Assembly: GCA_001510575.1 (NCBI GenBank)
Contig: LNGK01000002.1
Span: forward strand, 856,144-920,143
Reading direction: 5' to 3'
DNA from: Knoxdaviesia capensis
Taxonomy: Eukaryota > Ascomycota > Sordariomycetes > Microascales > Gondwanamycetaceae
DNA length: 64,000 nucleotides
A model generated the notes under the pieces. The model had not been told where the DNA came from. It was given only the letters and a program-made list of their open reading frames with translations, and did not search any database. Positions 59,598 to 64,000 of this stretch are shown one piece after another; the first letter of the stretch is position 1, and the number at the start of each line of letters is the position of its first letter. A program made the translations under genes and the position numbers.

Positions 59598-59609
59598 CTA
59601 ACCCTAACT
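59598..59609 (+). promoter_or_regulatory. Telomere-like box upstream of the acyl-CoA synthetase gene
   Basis: CTAACCCTAACT, 640 nt before the start codon, at the upstream edge of the AUG-free leader. Confidence 0.4.
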
Positions 59610-60248
59610 CTCTGTAACCCAGGACCTCCCTCCACCCTTCCTCCAGTTCCCTCATCACTTCCCTCGCTGTCTCGGTTTTCTCCTCACACCGAACACACAA
59701 CTTCATCTCCCCAACTTTTCTTCTCTCCAGCTTTCTTTTCTGGTGTGTGGCTGATTGTTCCCTTCACCCTCAACGTTGGTGTCTATCCGTCTCTTGTGCC
59801 GTCTCCTTTCTCTGCATAGCTACTTGCTCGCTCTTCTTGGCTTTCCAACGTCATTAGCTTTGAACTGTGTGTCCCCCTAAAATTCACGTTTGTGTGGGTG
59901 TGTCTCGCGGATAGCTGCGGTGCACATTTACCTCGGGTAACCGTGATTGGCTGGGCTCGACAGCTCCGGCTGCGACAGTATATCTGTATACCCGTTGGAC
60001 AATATATATAATAGTCTGGTTCGGTGTCTGGTCGATTGGTTTTCCCCTGGCCGGCCTGATCTTCATCTTTATTGTTTCTCTCTTTTGCTCGTACACCCCC
60101 ATTCTTGCCATTCCAGTCTCGGTCTCTTCTCCCCCTCGCTTCTCTCGTCTCCTCCCTTCTAGGGTCTGAGTCCGGCTTTCAACCTCTCCTCGCCTTCCTT
60201 CACTCTGTTCTCTCCGTGAAAAGTTCCGTTTGCCCTCCCTCTCCCACC

Positions 60249-62215
60249 ATGTCGGCCCCGTCGTCCCGCCTCGGCAGCATCCTGGGCCACCTCCTCCCGG
60301 CCGCGCCGGCCAAGCCCGACGACATCTTCTCGCACACCTACAACATCCACCAGCTCTCGCCGACCTTTTTTCTGCAGCGCTCGGCCGCGATCGAGCCCAA
60401 CGCGGAAGCCATCTTCCACCTGACCGTCAACGGCAAGGTGCTGCGCCGCTCGTACCAGGAGTTTGCCGACCGCGCCCGCGGCTTCGCCTACTACCTGCGC
60501 AAGCACGGCCTGCGCCGCGTCGGCATCCTCGCCCCGAACACCCCCGCCTTCCTCGAGAGCATCTTCGCCATCCCCGCCGCCGGCGCGATTGTCGTCCCTG
60601 TGAACTACCGCCTCAAGCAGGATGACATCTCGTACATCTTCGATTTTGCAGAGGTCGACTCGATCGTTGTCGACCAGGAGTACCTGCCGCTGCTGGACAT
60701 GTACCGCCAGACCCACCCTAATACGCCGCTGATTATCGACTTGGTGTGTTGCCCCTTCAGTCTTGTTTTTTTTGCCCTTGACTCTACGGCTGAGATGCTA
60801 ACTCTTTCTCTCCCTCCCTCTCTAAGGACACCGATGCTAGTGAGGGCGAGCTGAGCGGCCCGTTCGACGATGCAGTGCTCGAGGGCCTGAACCACGACAT
60901 CCGGCTGGGCGGAAAGGGCTGGGCCGACCTGCAGGGCCAGTGTGCCGACGAGACCGACATTATCGCCATTCCCTTCACCTCCGGCACCACTTCGCGACCC
61001 AAGGGTGTCATGCTCACCCACCGCGGCGCCTACCTGGCCGCAATGGCGAACATCGTCGAGTCAACCCTGAACGTCCCCGGAAGCCGATGCAAGTACCTCT
61101 GGACTCTGCCAATGTAAGTTTTCCCCGCCGTTGTTCTGGTCTTCCTCGGTCACGAAACACCACAATCTAACACGGAAACTGAAACTTCCCAGGTTCCACG
61201 CCATGGGCTGGACGTTCCCGTGGGCCATCTGCGCTGTGCGCGGAACAAACATCTGCCTGCGAAAGGTCGACTACCCGCTCATCTGGAAGCTGCTGAAGGA
61301 AGAGGGCATCACCCACTTCAGTGCTGCCCCGACCGTCAACACCATCCTCTGCGCCGCTCCCGAGGCCGAGCGTCTGCCTAACCCCGTCATTGTGACTGTG
61401 GCTGCGAGCCCGCCCAGCGCCCACTTGTTCGAGCAGATGGTGAGTTTTTTTTTTTTTTTTGCTTTTCTTTTTGCTTCGAATCCTCCAATACTAACTGTAC
61501 CCCCTAGACAAACTTTAACCTACATCCCCGCCACGCCTACGGCCTCACCGAGTCGTATGGCCCGTTGACGGCCTGCTACGCAATGCCGGAATGGGACTCG
61601 CTCCCCGGCAAGGAGAAGTTCGTGCGCATGGCGCGCCAGGGCCACGGCTTCCTAACGAGCCTGCCGATCCGCATCGTCAAACCCGACCAGCCCGACGGTG
61701 TGTTGATCGACGTGGAGAAGGACGGCAAGGAGATTGGCGAGATCATCTTCTTCGGCAACCTCTGCACCAAGGGCTACTACAAGGACGCCGAGGCCACGCG
61801 CAAGCTGTTCCTGGGCGGCGGCATGCACACCGGCGACCTGGCGGTGTGGCACCCGGACGGCAGCGCGCAGATCCTGGACCGGTCGAAGGACATCATCATC
61901 TCGGGCGGCGAGAACATCTCGTCGGTGGCGCTGGAGAGCATGCTGGTCGAGCACCCGGCGGTGCTGGAGGCCGGCGTGGTGGCGGTGCCCGACTCGCACT
62001 GGGGCGAGCGGCCCAAGGCGTACGTGACGGCCAAGCCGGGCCACACGCTCGTCGGCGACGAGCTGATTGCCTGGGCGAAGCACCAGAGCAACATCAGCAA
62101 GTTCATGGTTCCGCGCGAGGTCGAGGTCATCGACGAGCTGCCGAAGACTAGTACCGGCAAGATCAAGAAGAACGTGCTGCGCGAGTGGGCGAAGCACGGG
62201 CGCAAGAGCGAGTAG
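60249..62215 (+). CDS. AMP-binding acyl-CoA synthetase (fatty acid-CoA ligase family)
   Basis: Activates a carboxylic acid to the acyl-CoA through an acyl-adenylate. Four exons: 60249-60743, 60827-61113, 61193-61439 and 61508-62215, with 83-, 79- and 68-nt introns, giving 578 aa. ANL-superfamily motifs are all present: the P-loop-like FTSGTTSRPKG (215-225), MGWTFPWA, YGLTESYGP, the hinge and ribose-binding region HTGDLAVWHPDG ... RSKDIIISGGENIS, and the C-terminal PKTSTGKIKK with catalytic lysine about K561. The sequence looks closest to medium-chain or broad-specificity bacterial-type ligases found in fungi; substrate is not determinable by eye. The C-terminus (GRKSE) is not a PTS1 peroxisomal signal and no presequence is obvious, so the location is probably cytosolic. 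Confidence 0.94.
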
Positions 62216-63047
62216 ATGGGGGGACACACTCCCAAACCCTGAAGTTATATATAGCCTCGGTATCTTCGTGTACTTACTTGGAGCTGGTGTCAGTCCCTAG
62301 GGGGGAATGCTTGGATTTTTTTTTTTGGATAGTTGGTTCTGCAGTTTCAACGAGCTCTGCCCTAATTTGCATCGAGTTCTTGCTGTTATCCTCTCAGTTT
62401 CGGGAATTATCTTCTTGTGAAAGTGTGTGGTCATCCTCACATCACCACGGTTGGTTGTGCACTTATGTAAATTGTGAGGAGACTTTGGGCCCCTACTGTG
62501 CCCGTATATTTGGACCGGTTTTTCTTGTTCTCCACTTAACGCGTTCACCAGTGCGTGAATCTCTGTGCAGAGCAGAAAATTGAAAAAACCGAAAAGAAAA
62601 AAGAAAAAAAAAGGTACGTACCCCTTAAAGTGGCAGGCGCGAGGCAAACGCGCGCCTTAACTTTTTTGGCGACCAGCATTTTTGGGCCCAAAAAAAAGAG
62701 CTTCATATTTTCCTTATATAATATAACAATTGCCCACACAAAGCTTTGTTTGCTATTTATTATTGCAACTTATCATCCATCAACTGTTATCACGTTCTTC
62801 TCTCTTTCTTCCTCCTTCGTCCTTTCTTCCTCATCCACCTTCTTTTAGCTTTATTCTGGTTTCCTCCATTGACTGACGACATCAAATCATCAATTCCTGC
62901 TTTCCTTCTTTCGCCTTCTCACGAGATCCTTTCGAGCTTGTTTGCAGGCCTCACCTACTATTTCGATAACCACCCTCCTTCTATCTCCCATTCTTGCTTT
63001 CGTCCACCAGTTGGTGGTTACGGAAGCAGCTGCGCCTATTTTCAAAC
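62216..63047. promoter_or_regulatory. Intergenic region and AUG-free leader of POB3
   Basis: The first part is the acyl-CoA synthetase 3' flank. From 62468 to 63047 no ATG occurs on the plus strand, and from about 62790 the sequence is C/T-rich, as in the leaders of the two preceding plus-strand genes. Confidence 0.55.
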
Positions 63048-64000
63048 ATGGCCATGTTGTGAGTGACTTCCTGACTCGGGATGGCAGTTGGAGTATTTAT
63101 TGCTGTCCCGATGATTGAGCTGTTGATGAAATCTTTCCTTCTTTTTTTCTTCCTTTCCTCCCCCTCTGCATTTCTCCAAGCTTTCCGGGGCTGTGAGATT
63201 GTATCGATACCGCAACGACCGGACACACAGCATTTTTCTTCTTCTCCGTATTCTTCATCAGACAAGCTGACACAATGCGGGGGCCTCGGAACTATTACAG
63301 TGAGAGCTTTGACAACATCTACCTCGACCTCTCGCGCGAGCACGGAAAATGCCGGTTTGCGAAGGACGGCTTCGGATGGCGGCCGACATCGGGCACGGAG
63401 ACGTTCACACTGGACAGCACGCAGATTGGCGGGGCGCAATGGAGCCGGGCGGCCAAGGGCTTTGAGGTGCGCATCCTCGACCGCAACTCGCGGGTGATCC
63501 AGCTGGACGGCTTCCAGCAGGGCGACTTCGACCGGCTGAGCAAGGTGTTCAAGAGCTGGTACAGCATGACGCTGGAGAACAAGGAGCACGCGCTGCGCGG
63601 CTGGAACTGGGGCAAGGCCGAGTTCTCCAAGGCCGAGCTGACGTTCAGCGTGCAGAACCGCCCGGCGTTCGAGGTGCCGTACGCGGAGATCTCCAACACC
63701 AACCTCGCCGGCCGCAACGAGGTGGCCATTGAGTTTGCGCTCGACCCCAGCAAGAACGCGCCGCCCAAGAACGTTGGGCTCGGCGGGGCGCGCGACCCCG
63801 GCGACAAGGCCGGCGCCGGCAAGGACCAGCTGGTGGAGATGCGCTTCTACATCCCCGCGGCCTCCAAGGCCAAGGAGCCCGCCGAGGGCGGCGGCGACGA
63901 TGCGGCTGGAAGCGGCGCCGAAGAGGAAAAGACCGCCGTCGCACTGTTCTATGAGACGCTGATGGAGAAGGCGGAAATCGGCGAGACGGCGGGCGACACC
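63048..64000 (+). CDS. POB3: FACT complex subunit POB3 (SSRP1 homolog), 5' part
   Basis: Histone chaperone subunit that with Spt16 reorganises nucleosomes during transcription and replication. The coding sequence runs off the window end. An 11-nt first exon is inferred at 63048-63058 (ATG GCC ATG TT), then an intron at 63059-63300 (GTGAGT, GCTGAC branch, TACAG) and exon 2 from 63301. The join gives the N-terminus MAMFESFDNIYLDLS, as expected for POB3. The N-terminal dimerisation and first PH-like parts are clear: GKCRFAKDGFGWRP, IGGAQWSRAAKGFEVRILDR, LENKEHALRGWNWGKAEF, FSVQNRPAFEVPYAEISNTN and LAGRNEVAIEFAL. A Gly/Glu/Ala-rich insert near the window end is typical. The alternative start ATG at 63275 would need no intron but comes after earlier ATGs and adds a non-family N-terminus. 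Confidence 0.94.

Larger units (their letters stand above)
58400..60248. promoter_or_regulatory. Divergent promoter region between THYN1-like and acyl-CoA synthetase genes
   Basis: Holds telomere-like boxes at 58712-58725 (ACCCTAACCCTTAG) and 59598-59609 (CTAACCCTAACT). A GTTGTC run lies near 58535-58555. From 59590 to 60248 there is no ATG on the plus strand and the last 600 nt are C/T-rich, so this is probably the leader of the acyl-CoA synthetase. No gene was seen. Confidence 0.55.

Noticed and set aside
63275..63300. ATG at 63275 as the POB3 start
   Set aside because: Earlier ATGs at 63048 and 63054 follow a 580-nt AUG-free leader, and the 11-nt exon joins in phase to give the family N-terminus.

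Overview
The window is nuclear chromosomal DNA from a filamentous ascomycete (Pezizomycotina). The evidence is short GT-AG introns, mostly 60-120 nt, with GTAAGT-type donors and CTAAC or CTGAC branch sites; GC-rich exons; TTAGGG-type telomere-like boxes; and gene families typical of these fungi (STE3-type pheromone receptor, ERF4, POB3, RIM1, RCH1). I cannot assign a genus. There are no rRNA genes, no tRNA I would defend, no CRISPR array and no intact transposon.

Layout. At 1.8-4.1 kb is 5-aminolevulinate synthase (HEM1, minus). At 6.8-13.8 kb is a SNF2-family remodeler with an N-terminal SAM-like domain and a C-terminal tandem-repeat tail (minus). It is divergent from glutathione synthetase (GSH2, 14.9-16.5 kb, plus). 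Convergent with GSH2 is the mitochondrial single-strand DNA-binding protein RIM1 (16.9-17.5 kb, minus). A gene-free 3.5 kb leads to the a-factor-type pheromone receptor STE3 (21.0-22.6 kb, plus), which converges on the Ras-palmitoylation subunit ERF4 (23.4 to at least 25.3 kb, minus, 5' end unresolved). A gene-poor block of about 10 kb follows. Then come a TMEM198-like (DUF4203) membrane protein (35.7-39.2 kb, plus), an SLC10A7/RCH1-like transporter (40.0-41.5 kb, plus) converging on a DUF924 protein (41.8-42.7 kb, minus), a possible decayed gene (43.3-44.6 kb) and a GFA/CENP-V-like protein (45.1-45.9 kb, plus). Another 7 kb of gene-free sequence precedes a GH1 beta-glucosidase (53.1-55.5 kb, plus). 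Last are a divergent pair, the EVE-domain protein THYN1-like (57.4-58.4 kb, minus) and an acyl-CoA synthetase (60.2-62.2 kb, plus), and the 5' part of FACT subunit POB3 (63.05 kb to the window end, plus).

The genes do not form a cluster. They are mostly conserved housekeeping functions (heme, glutathione, mitochondrial DNA maintenance, chromatin, signalling). I found no convincing new multi-gene system. The most interesting signals are non-coding or architectural: very long pyrimidine-rich leaders with no AUG before the start codon of HEM1, the GH1 gene, the acyl-CoA synthetase and POB3; telomere-repeat boxes a few hundred bases upstream of several genes; an inverted pair of 8-bp CRE-like sites upstream of GSH2; an 11-nt first coding exon in POB3; and a 13-copy, 19-residue repeat in the remodeler. 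Three assembly gaps all sit in poly-G or poly-C runs.

All gene models are by eye. In each complete model the spliced exon lengths sum to a multiple of three, and the reading phase agrees across every junction.
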